Notes under the pieces: generated by a model | The model's database searches: none | Told to the model about the DNA's origin: nothing | What the model saw: the letters and a program-made list of their open reading frames with translations, nothing else | Program-made: the position numbers and the translations under genes | In this document: positions 56,313-64,000 of the stretch, one piece after another | Layout: each line of letters starts with the position of its first letter | How positions within the stretch are numbered: position 1 is the first letter of the stretch | DNA from: Skermania sp. ID1734 | Lineage (GTDB): Bacteria > Actinomycetota > Actinomycetes > Mycobacteriales > Mycobacteriaceae | Assembly (NCBI RefSeq): GCF_007489285.1 | Contig: NZ_VLIY01000019.1 | Coordinates: 1-64,000, forward strand | Length of the DNA: 64,000 nt | Direction: 5' to 3'

Positions 56313-57275
56313 TCACAGATAGAACCGCTTATACCGCCAGCTACCGCGCAAGCGGCCGTTCACGATTCCCGCGGCCCACACCCATTGCCCAATGCGTGCC
56401 CGGCTCCAGTTCCACGGCCACGCCGGCAACATGAACGCGAGCCAGCCTAGATAGCCGAGCAGCATGATCGGATTGTCGCCGCGCGCACCGAGATCAGCAT
56501 ACTGCCGTGAAACGCGGGCCTCCGCAATGCCGTAACCCTTTGCCTGCTCGTAAGCGTCGCGCAATTTCGACCGAAATCGATAGGCCACCACGGCGTCCGG
56601 CGCATATCCCAATCGGTAACCGGCCAGCTGGGCGCGCCAGCAGATGTCGATGTCACCGCCGGACCCTGAGCCACCAAAACTTTCGTCGTAACCAGCGATC
56701 TCCTCGAACACGCTGCGCCACATACCCATATTGCAACCAAACGTCATGGGCAAAAAGTGACCGATTACCGGCAGCTTGTGCGGTGGCGGGAGCGGACGCC
56801 ACTGCGCGACGGCGCGATCGTTGAGCGACTCGCCTTCGAGCGCGCCACCGACGATCCCGTACTCAGACCCGACTTCCGCCAATTCCGACAACCAGTTCGG
56901 GTGCACAGCGTCATCTTGGTTACAAAAGGCAATGAAGGGCATCGACGCCTCGCGCACGCCCCGATTACAAGCCGCGCCGGACCCCCGTACGTCCGACGCG
57001 TCCACGTACCGCAGCGCCAGTTTGTCAGCGAGCGGATGGTTTTCGACGAACTTTCGCAACTCAGGGCTGCCTCCATTGTCGGCGACGATCACCTCGAACG
57101 TCCCAGTGAAGTCTTGACGCCCAAGCGCTTCGAGTTGCTCGCCGATCTCCGGCAGCGCTTGGTACGCGGGTATCACCACCGAAATGCTCTGCGGACGCTC
57201 GAAGGCCACCGCACGCTCAGGAATCAGGTCGAGTCGCGGCTTTTGATCGAGGATCCGTTCGACCAGACTGCCCAC
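56313..57275 (-). CDS. Glycosyltransferase family 2
   Basis: The 320-residue product has the GT2 pattern SVVIPAYQALPEIGEQLEAL, EVIVADNGGS, the DxD-like AFCNQDDAVHP, and ESFGGSGSGGDIDICWRAQL near the acceptor site. There is a hydrophobic stretch near residues 275-290 (LLGYLGWLAFMLPAW), so it may sit at the membrane. Sugar donor and acceptor are unknown. It is the last gene of the pyrE run, 15 bp after the preceding stop. Confidence 0.88.
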   Translation of the reverse strand: MGSLVERILDQKPRLDLIPERAVAFERPQSISVVIPAYQALPEIGEQLEALGRQDFTGTFEVIVADNGGSPELRKFVENHPLADKLALRYVDASDVRGSGAACNRGVREASMPFIAFCNQDDAVHPNWLSELAEVGSEYGIVGGALEGESLNDRAVAQWRPLPPPHKLPVIGHFLPMTFGCNMGMWRSVFEEIAGYDESFGGSGSGGDIDICWRAQLAGYRLGYAPDAVVAYRFRSKLRDAYEQAKGYGIAEARVSRQYADLGARGDNPIMLLGYLGWLAFMLPAWPWNWSRARIGQWVWAAGIVNGRLRGSWRYKRFYL

Positions 57276-57290
57276 TTAACTACTCCCCCT

Positions 57291-57971
57291 TTAGCCTTCG
57301 AGCATCCGCTCATGCCCTTGCGGGCACCGCCCGCGAATACTGTCGTGCGACCTGTCGCTGTCTCCGTCGAAGACGTCCCACCGCTCCCAGTGCGCGGCAC
57401 AGTAGTCCTGCCGGCACATCGGGCAGAACCATGGCGCCAGTTCTGGATCCAGGGCAAACACCGTCGCAGAATCCCTGTCGCCCAAGGCAGTTCGGAGCCT
57501 GCCCGCGCCGGGGGCTGCCAGCATGAGCCGCACTGGCCGAGTAAAACTGTGGCGCACCACCGTTCCCGGACCCTCGACAGTATCGATCTCGATGTCACCG
57601 GCCGCCGCGCCACAGAGCGAACACAAAAACCGGGCATGTCGCGCCACCCTCGAAACACGCGCGTGTTCGATGGCCGCGAGCGCCCGTTCACCATGGCGGG
57701 CCAGCTCAGCAAACTCCGCATCCCAACCGCTGCTGGCCGCGACCTCGTGCGCCGGTCCGGTGGGCGCGAACACGAACGCCACCCGCATGGTTGGCACCTC
57801 GCCGTCACAGACCTCGGCTATGAGTGCGTCGATATCGATGCTCGCGTCGTCCGGACCAATCCACGACGACCAGCCAAAGTCGTTACCAGGCGAATTGATC
57901 AGCTCCCGCAACCGGCGCAGCGCCGCCACCAGATCGGCGCGGCCCGCCGCGCCGAGGTCCGGCGAGCTCAC
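57291..57971 (-). CDS. Conserved protein with Cys/His zinc-binding motifs
   Basis: The 226-residue product shows FLCSLCGAA in the middle and FCPMCRQDYCAAHW plus RCPQGHER at the C-terminus. These form two or three Cys/His clusters that could bind zinc. The N-terminal half is soluble with no known motif. Its GTG start overlaps the pyrE stop (GTGA). I do not recognise the family. Confidence 0.72.
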   Translation of the reverse strand: MSSPDLGAAGRADLVAALRRLRELINSPGNDFGWSSWIGPDDASIDIDALIAEVCDGEVPTMRVAFVFAPTGPAHEVAASSGWDAEFAELARHGERALAAIEHARVSRVARHARFLCSLCGAAAGDIEIDTVEGPGTVVRHSFTRPVRLMLAAPGAGRLRTALGDRDSATVFALDPELAPWFCPMCRQDYCAAHWERWDVFDGDSDRSHDSIRGRCPQGHERMLEG

Positions 57972-58507
57972 TGCTGAGCCAGCCCGAGGTCACCGAGGCC
58001 GAGCACCGACCGGTACTCGAGCCCCTCCGCCGCGATCACCGCATCCGCACCCGTCGCACGGTCCACCACAGTCGCCACCCCGACCACCGTTGCGCCCGCA
58101 TCACGCAGCGCCTTCACTGCGGTGAGCGGAGAGTTGCCGGTCGTAGTCGTATCCTCCACCACGAGAACGCGTTTGCCCGCCACCTCAGGGCCCTCGACCT
58201 GACGCTGCATGCCGTGCGCCTTGGCTGCCTTGCGCACCACGAAGGCATCCACCGGACGACCGGGCGCGTGCATCACCGCCAGCGCAACCGGGTCGGCGCC
58301 CATGGTCAGACCACCGACGGCGTCGAAGTCCCAGTCCGCCACCAGTTCTCGCACGAGCTTGCCGATCAACGGGCCCGCGCGGTGATGCAAAGTCGCGCGG
58401 CGCAGGTCGACGTAGTAGTCGGCCTCGCGGCCGGAAGAAAGTGTCACGCGGCCGTGCACCACGGCCAATTCCCGCACCAGCGCGGCAAGTTCGTCGCGGT
58501 CGCTCAT
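57968..58507 (-). CDS. pyrE: Orotate phosphoribosyltransferase
   Basis: The 179-residue product makes orotidine monophosphate from orotate and PRPP in pyrimidine synthesis. The PRPP-binding loop is VLVVEDTTTTGNSPLTAVKA, and the flexible region is FVVRKAAKAHGMQRQVEG. It corresponds to Rv0382c. It starts immediately after the SDR stop and overlaps the next gene. Confidence 0.96.
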   Translation of the reverse strand: MSDRDELAALVRELAVVHGRVTLSSGREADYYVDLRRATLHHRAGPLIGKLVRELVADWDFDAVGGLTMGADPVALAVMHAPGRPVDAFVVRKAAKAHGMQRQVEGPEVAGKRVLVVEDTTTTGNSPLTAVKALRDAGATVVGVATVVDRATGADAVIAAEGLEYRSVLGLGDLGLAQQ

Positions 58508-59296
58508 CTAGGTGCGCCCCCGGCCGCGTCCGACGAGGCTGTTCAGCTTGCGTACCGCCGACTTGGGCACCACCCGACCGGCCGACGTGATCACCTTGTA
58601 TTGCAGACCCGGAACGCAGATCACCTTGCCCTTGTCGAGATCCTCAAGGGACGTGCACACCACTTGGTCGACGTTGAGCCACATCAGCTTCGGAATGCTC
58701 TCCATCGCGATCCCGGCGCGTTCGTGGAACTCGGTGTGCACGAATCCCGGGCACAGCGCCTGGACACGCACGCCGGTGCCGGCCAGCCCGCCGGACAACC
58801 CCTCGGTCATCGCCACGACGTAGGCCTTGGACGCCGAATAGGTCGATCCGCGACCCGAGATCAGCCCGGCCACACTGGCCACGTTGATGATCGAACCCTT
58901 CGCCGCGGCGATCATCGGCGGTAGCGCAGCCCGGGTCAGTTGCATCACCGCGGTGACGTTCACATCCAACTGGGCCTGCAAGAGCGCCGGATCGGCTTCC
59001 CAAAACTCACCGGACGTGCCGAAGCCGGCGTTGTTGACCAGGAACTGGACGCCTTTGCTCAGTCGCTCTGCGACGGCGTCGCGGCCCTCTACGGAAGCCA
59101 GATCGGCTGGCAGGATTTCCGACTCGGCGCCGTAATCGCGGGCCAGCTTGTTCGACAGTTCCTGCAGTCGTTGCTCGTCGCGCGCTACCAGCACGAGGTC
59201 ATATCCACGCGACGCCAGCTTCTCGGCAAATCCCGCGCCTAATCCCGACGTGGGTCCGGTGACGAGTGCCACGGGGCGAAGTGATCCGTTCGACAT
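58508..59296 (-). CDS. Short-chain dehydrogenase/reductase
   Basis: The 262-residue classical SDR has ALVTGPTSGLGAGFA (cofactor), NNAGFGTSGEFWE, Ser in INVASVAGLISG and the catalytic YSASKAYV. ATG 59296 is chosen; the frame is open eight codons further. It is the gene just before pyrE in the run. Substrate unknown. Confidence 0.9.
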   Translation of the reverse strand: MSNGSLRPVALVTGPTSGLGAGFAEKLASRGYDLVLVARDEQRLQELSNKLARDYGAESEILPADLASVEGRDAVAERLSKGVQFLVNNAGFGTSGEFWEADPALLQAQLDVNVTAVMQLTRAALPPMIAAAKGSIINVASVAGLISGRGSTYSASKAYVVAMTEGLSGGLAGTGVRVQALCPGFVHTEFHERAGIAMESIPKLMWLNVDQVVCTSLEDLDKGKVICVPGLQYKVITSAGRVVPKSAVRKLNSLVGRGRGRT

Positions 59297-59326
59297 GCGG
59301 CAAAGCCTATCGGCAAACACGCAGGA

Positions 59327-60067
59327 TCAGGGCTGGGGTGCCGGGCCCTGATCCCACCGCGGTTGATTACCGAATCCCTCGGCGGGTGGCTCCTCCGCAA
59401 TCGGTCGCGGCCTGGGCCGGCCCGGGTCTGGCCGCGTCGACCGGAAGCCCTGCGGCTGCCGCACCGGCGGCAACACGTGCAGCATCCCCGACAGCCGGGT
59501 GACGGCGTCGATGGCCTCGTCCCACTCGCGTCCGGTCGAGGTGACCGGCAGCGAGCCGAGCGTCCACGAACCCTCGCTCCACAACATCTGCAGCTTCGGC
59601 GGCAGCGACTCGGCGAACGCCACCATGCGCTGGTCGCAGACCCGGCGGGCAATCTCCAGATCGGTGGCAAACACGATCCGCGGGCCCATCGCGCCGAGCA
59701 GTTCCATGTCCGCGTCCTTGGGCGGCGACATCGACTTCAGCCGGAGGTCGATGTCGACGTCGGAGCCGATGTCGCGCTGCACAGCGACGATGGTGGCCGT
59801 CTCTTCCAGGTCGAACAGGTAGAACTTCTCCCCCCTGCGCATTCCGCTGACCACGTCGACCGCGGAGAGGTAATCCTGCTTGGCCAGCGCCGCGCGGCGC
59901 CAGGTGGCCGGCAGCTGCGGCTCCTCCGGGGTGAACGTGTAGCCCTGCGCCTTCGCCCAGACCTGACGGACGTGTCCGGAACGCGCACGCTGGATGTGGT
60001 CGATGTACAGCAGAGCGCCCGCACCTATGAATGCGATCGCAGCCAGTCCGAACCACATTGCCGTCAT
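59327..60067 (-). CDS. Membrane-anchored conserved protein (Rv0383c-like)
   Basis: The 246-residue product has one N-terminal helix (MWFGLAAIAFIGAGALLYI), then a soluble domain with HVRQVWAKAQGYTFTPEEP and FATDLEIARRVCDQRMVAF, and a Pro/Arg-rich tail. The position next to pyrE matches Rv0383c, whose function is unknown. It lies 30 bp before the SDR start. Confidence 0.82.
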   Translation of the reverse strand: MTAMWFGLAAIAFIGAGALLYIDHIQRARSGHVRQVWAKAQGYTFTPEEPQLPATWRRAALAKQDYLSAVDVVSGMRRGEKFYLFDLEETATIVAVQRDIGSDVDIDLRLKSMSPPKDADMELLGAMGPRIVFATDLEIARRVCDQRMVAFAESLPPKLQMLWSEGSWTLGSLPVTSTGREWDEAIDAVTRLSGMLHVLPPVRQPQGFRSTRPDPGRPRPRPIAEEPPAEGFGNQPRWDQGPAPQP

Positions 60068-60128
60068 CGCCTGACACCCTAGCCATTTCTGCAGTCACAC
60101 GCCCGTAGGCGAAGCTGCGCGCCGCCGT

Positions 60129-60983
60129 CTACCTCGGAGGATTGCCGAAGCCGCCGAAGTCGGGCAGCGCCATGCTGACGATCGAGGTGGCGTGAATCGT
60201 TCCGTTGCCCACCTTGTCGCCCTGCACGATGATCGTGTCGCCGACCTTGAGGTCGGAAACCTTGGTGCCGGTCAGGCCGAGGACTTGGGTGTTGTCGTCC
60301 GTCTGGATGGTCACCGTGTCGCCACTCAAGTCGCTGAGGGTGATGGTGGTGCCATCGTTGGACGCGACCTTGCCCATGGTGGTATTGCTGCCGTTGAGGC
60401 CCGGAATCTGGACGGTGGTCAGCGGACCGCCGGTGCGCGGGAGGGTCTGCTGCGGGATCGGCAGGCTGTGCGTGGGGGTCACGGCTGCCTGGTCACTGGA
60501 ACTGTCGTCGCTCTTGCTGAGGTTCCAAGCCAATGCGATCACACCTACCAACGCGAGGATGCCCACGACGGCCAGGATCGGGATCCATCGGTGCGGCTTG
60601 CGTGGACCGCCTGGGCCGCCGGTGGTTTCCAGCGGCGGGATCTCTCCCGGTGGGTAGCCGCCCGGCGGCTGGTAGTAGGTGGGGTACGCCTGCGTCGGAT
60701 TCGGCTGTCCGTAAGCGTTCGTGTTGTACGCCGGCGGGTAGGGGGCGGTCGCGTTGGGCGGGACCTGGCCGTACGCCTCGTACGGGTTGGACGTGTGGTA
60801 GCCGGCCTGTCCCCAGCCGTAATGCTCGGTGGGCTGGTCGGGGTTGGCGTATCGATCCGTCGGCTGGTCACCGCTCGGGGCGGACCAACCTTCACCGCCG
60901 GGCGCGGCCCAACCGTCACCGCCGCCATGGGCGGCCGGGTCGCGGCTGCCCTGCGAACGCCAGGGATCGTCGGGATTGCTCAT
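60129..60983 (-). CDS. Membrane protein with Pro/Tyr-rich N-terminus and DUF5666-like domain
   Basis: The 284-residue product begins with about 130 low-complexity Pro/Tyr/Gly/Asn residues facing the cytoplasm, then one membrane helix (IPILAVVGILALVGVIALAW), and an extracytoplasmic domain with TTMGKVASNDGTTITLSDLS, VGDTIIVQG, the OB-like DUF5666 pattern. Function unknown. ATG 60983 is preferred. It may be first in the minus-strand run to GT2. Confidence 0.8.
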   Translation of the reverse strand: MSNPDDPWRSQGSRDPAAHGGGDGWAAPGGEGWSAPSGDQPTDRYANPDQPTEHYGWGQAGYHTSNPYEAYGQVPPNATAPYPPAYNTNAYGQPNPTQAYPTYYQPPGGYPPGEIPPLETTGGPGGPRKPHRWIPILAVVGILALVGVIALAWNLSKSDDSSSDQAAVTPTHSLPIPQQTLPRTGGPLTTVQIPGLNGSNTTMGKVASNDGTTITLSDLSGDTVTIQTDDNTQVLGLTGTKVSDLKVGDTIIVQGDKVGNGTIHATSIVSMALPDFGGFGNPPR

Positions 60984-61021
60984 ACCTGGCAAGGCTACGC
61001 GGTATCGACCCACACCCTCCC

Positions 61022-61063
61022 TGTGCGTGAATTTTCACCGCGGGCGGTGAAAATTCACGCACA
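61022..61063. repeat. 42-bp dispersed palindrome, copy 4
   Basis: The left arm is tgtgcgtgaattttcaccgc, the centre gg, and the right arm a perfect complement. This copy is between two divergent genes, so it cannot be a simple 3' terminator there. Arm bases 9-14 are aatttt. Confidence 0.95.
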
Positions 61064-61202
61064 GGGGTTGGCCGTTCGTCACCCTCCGGTCACGATCCAG
61101 TCCTTTTTGGTCGGCGCGGGGTCGGCGGCTTGTAACGCGCCGGTATCCTCAGGCCGACGTCGAAGCCAAGATGTCACAACGCTTCAACCGCAGGGGATCA
61201 CT

Positions 61203-62225
61203 ATGGCGTGCAGCCACGGGAAAGTACTGCTCGCGGCGGCGGTGTGTGCCGCTGGACTGTTCATCGTGAACCCCGGGGTCGCCGCAGCTGACCCAGTCAT
61301 CTCCTCCGGCCAGCCTTTGGCCAACACGGTCGCCGCCGATGGCTCAAAGCTCACGTCCTTCACCGTGGTCGATCCCCGCACCATCGAAATGTCCGTGCAT
61401 TCCGCTGCGATGAACCGCGATGTGCCGGTGCGGGTGCAACGACCCGCCGACACCAGCCAGCCGCGTCCCGCGCTGTACCTACTCGACGGCGAGAACCGTC
61501 GACAGGTCACCGACGGCATGCAGTTCTTGTCTGACAAGAACGTCAATGTCGTCATCCCGACGGGCGGCGAGAACGCGTACTGGACCGACTGGCGCAACCC
61601 CGACCCGAAGCTCGGCGTCAACAAGTGGGCAACATTCCTGAGCCGCGAACTTCCACCGATCATCAACTCCGCACTGGGCACCAACGGCCGCAATGCTGCC
61701 GCCGGTATCTCCCGCACCGGCACCGCGGCACTACAACTGGCCGCCGAAAACCCCGGGTTGTATAAGGCCGTGGCCGTCTACAGTGGCTGCGCCGACACCG
61801 GCGATCCGCTCGGTCAGGCGATCGTGCGGGCCAGCATGATGGAGTACGGCCAGGGCGACGCCGACAACATGTGGGGGCCGCCGCTGGACCCCGAGTGGGC
61901 GGCCAAGGACGTAACGCAACATCCCGAGAGCCTGCGCGGAGTGGACATGTTCATCTCGAACGGCAGCGGACTTCCGGGCCGGTACGACACTCTCGCCAAC
62001 CCGTACTTCAACAACGACGTGATGAAACTGGCGGACCAAATCGTGGTCGGCGGCGCGCTCGAGGGCGCGATCAACCTGTGTGCGCACAAGCTGCAGGCCA
62101 GCCTCGCGGCGGCCAACATTCCCGCGACCTTCGATTTCCGCCCGAACGGTACGCACGCCTGGTCCTACTGGCAGGACGATTTCAAGACGTCCTGGCCGGT
62201 GTTGGCGCACGGTTTGGGGCTCTAG
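61203..62225 (+). CDS. Secreted mycolyltransferase-like (Ag85/Cmt-type) esterase
   Basis: The 340-residue product has a signal peptide (about residues 1-29, ending near AAADPV) and an alpha/beta-hydrolase core. The nucleophile Ser is about residue 170 in GISRTGTAAL, and the late His lies in NGTHAWSYWQDDF, as in antigen 85 and corynebacterial mycoloyltransferases. Family blocks such as PALYLLDGENRR and YWTDWRNPDPK fit. It would act outside the cytoplasmic membrane on trehalose or arabinogalactan mycolates. Confidence 0.87.
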   Translation: MACSHGKVLLAAAVCAAGLFIVNPGVAAADPVISSGQPLANTVAADGSKLTSFTVVDPRTIEMSVHSAAMNRDVPVRVQRPADTSQPRPALYLLDGENRRQVTDGMQFLSDKNVNVVIPTGGENAYWTDWRNPDPKLGVNKWATFLSRELPPIINSALGTNGRNAAAGISRTGTAALQLAAENPGLYKAVAVYSGCADTGDPLGQAIVRASMMEYGQGDADNMWGPPLDPEWAAKDVTQHPESLRGVDMFISNGSGLPGRYDTLANPYFNNDVMKLADQIVVGGALEGAINLCAHKLQASLAAANIPATFDFRPNGTHAWSYWQDDFKTSWPVLAHGLGL

Positions 62226-62238
62226 GAAGCCCGCGCAC

Positions 62239-63090
62239 GTGGATGCACTCGACATGACCGATCGCGCACGCGAGCTTTACATCGATCTCCTTGCGCGCAT
62301 GTTGACTCGGTACGGGTTCAGCGACGGCGTGCTCACCGAGGCACGCTTTAGCCGCGTCCCGTTCCTGCGTCCGGTACAGGCGCAGTTTCGCAAGAAGGGC
62401 CTGGTCGTCGCGCGCCAAGAACCGTACGACAGCAACCAGCGCGAATACGGTCTCGACTGGCCCGAGCACGCCGAGACGATGGTTGGCTTGCGCCGACTCG
62501 ACAACCTGCACCAGTGCATCAAGACCATCGTCGCCGAGTCAGTTCCCGGTGACCTGGTGGAAACCGGCGTCTGGCGGGGCGGCGCGTCGATATTCATGAA
62601 GGGCGTACTGGCCGCATACGGCGCGGAGCGAGACCTGTGGTTATGCGATTCCTTCGAAGGTCTACCGTCACCGGACACCTCGAACTTCCCACAGGACAAC
62701 GGGATCCGGCTGGACAAGGAGGCCTGGTACCTAGCTGTCAGCGAGGCCGACGTCGCGCGGAACTTCGAGCGCTACGGCCTCCTCGATGAGCACGTGCACT
62801 TCGTCAAGGGATGGTTTCGGGACACGCTCAGCTCACTGACGGTTGACGAGATATCTTTGCTGCGTCTCGACGGCGATCTGTATGAATCGACGATTCAGGC
62901 GCTAAATCCGCTGTACCCGCGCATTTCTGTCGGCGGATTCTGCGTGGTCGACGATTACGGAAACATCGAGGCGTGCAGACAGGCGGTACACGATTACCGG
63001 GATAAGCACGGTATAACCGACGAGATAGTCGATGTTGACGGCTCAGGGGTCTTTTGGCGCGTAACGGAGAGGATCGACCGCCATAACTGA
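62239..63090 (+). CDS. TylF/MycF-type sugar O-methyltransferase family
   Basis: The product is about 283 residues from GTG 62239, which has aggaag nine bases upstream; ATG 62254 is possible. The TylF pattern is visible: GDLVETGVWRGGASIFMKG (SAM site), WLCDSFEGLP, and the metal site LLRLDGDLYEST, plus CVVDDYGNIEACRQAV. These enzymes O-methylate sugars on macrolides or surface glycans. The overlap of context with a flippase suggests a cell-surface glycan. Confidence 0.88.
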   Translation: MDALDMTDRARELYIDLLARMLTRYGFSDGVLTEARFSRVPFLRPVQAQFRKKGLVVARQEPYDSNQREYGLDWPEHAETMVGLRRLDNLHQCIKTIVAESVPGDLVETGVWRGGASIFMKGVLAAYGAERDLWLCDSFEGLPSPDTSNFPQDNGIRLDKEAWYLAVSEADVARNFERYGLLDEHVHFVKGWFRDTLSSLTVDEISLLRLDGDLYESTIQALNPLYPRISVGGFCVVDDYGNIEACRQAVHDYRDKHGITDEIVDVDGSGVFWRVTERIDRHN

Positions 63091-63091
63091 A

Positions 63092-64000
63092 GTGGAACTC
63101 TCGTCCGGAATGCGGTGGAGCGGCGTCTCCATGCTGGGACGAGAGGTGTCGCGGACCCTCTTCACGATCTTCCTGGCACGGCTGATCGGTCCCGATGAAT
63201 TCGGTGTCGCGGCGCAGGCTTCCGTATTTATCGGAATGGTGAGCATATTCCTCGATCAGGGCTTCTCGGTTGCGCTTATTCAGCGTCAGAAAATCTCGGA
63301 AACCATGCCCGGAGCGACAGCTTCGGTCAACTTAGCTGTCGGCGCGATGCTCACGGGCATAACCGTCGCCATCGCGCCATTGTGGGCGTCATTCATGAAG
63401 ACACCTCAGCTGACGGTCGTATTGGTGGCGTTTGCTGCCAGTCTGCTCATCCGGTCGGCAGTGATCACCCCGCGGGCAATGCTCATGCGAAACATGCAAT
63501 TTCGCAGAATTGGCATTGCTGATGCTGTGGCCGCGTTCGCAGGCGGCTTGCTGGGCTTGGCGGTGGCGATTCAGTGGGCCAATTACTGGGCGGTGGTCGT
63601 CCAAGTCGTCGGAACCGACGTCCTTACGGTGGTTTTACTCGTATTCCTGCGCGCGGGTTACCGCCCGAATCTGAAAGTCAGCCAGCTACGAACAATCGCC
63701 GGATTTTCGTGGCGCGCTTTCGCGGCCGGCATCCTGATCACCTCCATCTCGCAAAATATCGACAACCTGCTGATCGGCAGGGTCTACGGTGCCGCGGCAC
63801 TGGCTTATTACGGCCTGGCCTACCGACTGCTGCTTTTGCCGGTCCAACTTGCCATTTCAAGCGTCGGCGCGGTGCTGCTGCCGGCATTTTCCCGCCTCGC
63901 TGAGGATGTACGGGCGCTCCGCACCGAGATGGCGCGCGCCACCCGCACCTTGGCGACGCTCGCGGTACCCACAATGGCACTGGCGGCCGCCGCAGCACCG
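63092..64000 (+). CDS. Wzx/MATE-like polysaccharide flippase (3' end cut by window)
   Basis: The frame starts with GTG two bases after the methyltransferase stop and stays open to the window edge (303 codons). It encodes at least eight membrane helices with the polysaccharide-exporter pattern: MRWSGVSMLGREVSRTLFTI, RLIGPDEFGVAAQASVF, ISQNIDNLLIGRVYGAAALA, and YGLAYRLLLLPVQL. Such flippases move lipid-linked oligosaccharides across the membrane. The C-terminal part is missing. Confidence 0.88.
   Translation, partial: MELSSGMRWSGVSMLGREVSRTLFTIFLARLIGPDEFGVAAQASVFIGMVSIFLDQGFSVALIQRQKISETMPGATASVNLAVGAMLTGITVAIAPLWASFMKTPQLTVVLVAFAASLLIRSAVITPRAMLMRNMQFRRIGIADAVAAFAGGLLGLAVAIQWANYWAVVVQVVGTDVLTVVLLVFLRAGYRPNLKVSQLRTIAGFSWRAFAAGILITSISQNIDNLLIGRVYGAAALAYYGLAYRLLLLPVQLAISSVGAVLLPAFSRLAEDVRALRTEMARATRTLATLAVPTMALAAAAAP

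Noticed and set aside
56002-56322. Cys/Val/Tyr-rich reading frame after the MFS gene
   Set aside because: It runs through the terminator hairpin and the TG-rich border, has no ribosome site, and its odd composition comes from the low-complexity repeat.
60192-61202. Long plus-strand frame joined to the mycolyltransferase-like gene
   Set aside because: It is antisense to the DUF5666-like membrane protein gene and Arg/Val-rich. The signal peptide at 61203 marks the true start.

Overview
The window is 64 kb of high-GC actinobacterial DNA. It most likely comes from a mycolic-acid-containing member of the Mycobacteriales (Mycobacterium, Rhodococcus or Nocardia group). The clues are a SAM-IV riboswitch ahead of a rhodanese-metZ pair, F420-dependent enzymes (fgd and a Ddn-like protein), fprA, a mycolyltransferase-like secreted esterase, a 13E12-type HNH protein, many GTG starts, and conserved gene order. 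From memory of M. tuberculosis H37Rv, the minus-strand order rhodanese, metZ, fgd, pta, ackA matches Rv0390-Rv0391 and Rv0407-Rv0409. The stretch from purA to the gene after pyrE matches Rv0357c-Rv0383c with islands inserted. The genus cannot be fixed from the sequence alone. No rRNA, tRNA, CRISPR array, prophage or recognisable insertion sequence was found.

Layout. 0-10 kb holds a truncated HNH/13E12 gene, acetate kinase with phosphotransacetylase, the F420 pair (Ddn-like and Fgd), a TSUP exporter, a HAD phosphatase, and SAM-IV-controlled rhodanese-metZ. 10-22 kb holds fprA, an amidohydrolase, an alpha-methylacyl-CoA racemase, an exported CrtC-like hydratase with a Tat-exported FAD oxidoreductase, a GGDEF-EAL protein, Ogt, DUF445 and an Abi-alpha protein. 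22-28 kb is an oxylipin-like cassette (COX/alpha-dioxygenase-type heme peroxidase, P450 and a small conserved protein) with a divergent PucR-family regulator. 28-36 kb is the conserved purA to fba region. 36-46 kb carries a sortase with a possible substrate, two DedA proteins, a triple lipoprotein operon, CtaG, the exported DUF1800/DUF1501 pair, and an AbiEi-like gene between two large palindromes. 46-54 kb holds GH76, TrmH, an SDR, an M23 lipoprotein, a YhhN/TetR pair and a CYP136-like P450 with its ferredoxin. 54-56.3 kb is a MarR-MFS unit bounded by mirrored CA/TG-rich inverted repeats. 56-61 kb is a minus-strand run of GT2, a zinc-binding protein, pyrE, an SDR and membrane proteins. The right end holds a mycolyltransferase-like esterase, a TylF-type methyltransferase and a flippase cut by the window edge, which suggests a surface-glycan locus continuing to the right.

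The most distinctive non-coding features are four copies of a 42-bp perfect palindrome whose variable arm bases change in complementary pairs, a second family of 66-bp palindromes flanking one gene, and the inverted low-complexity borders of the MarR-MFS cassette.
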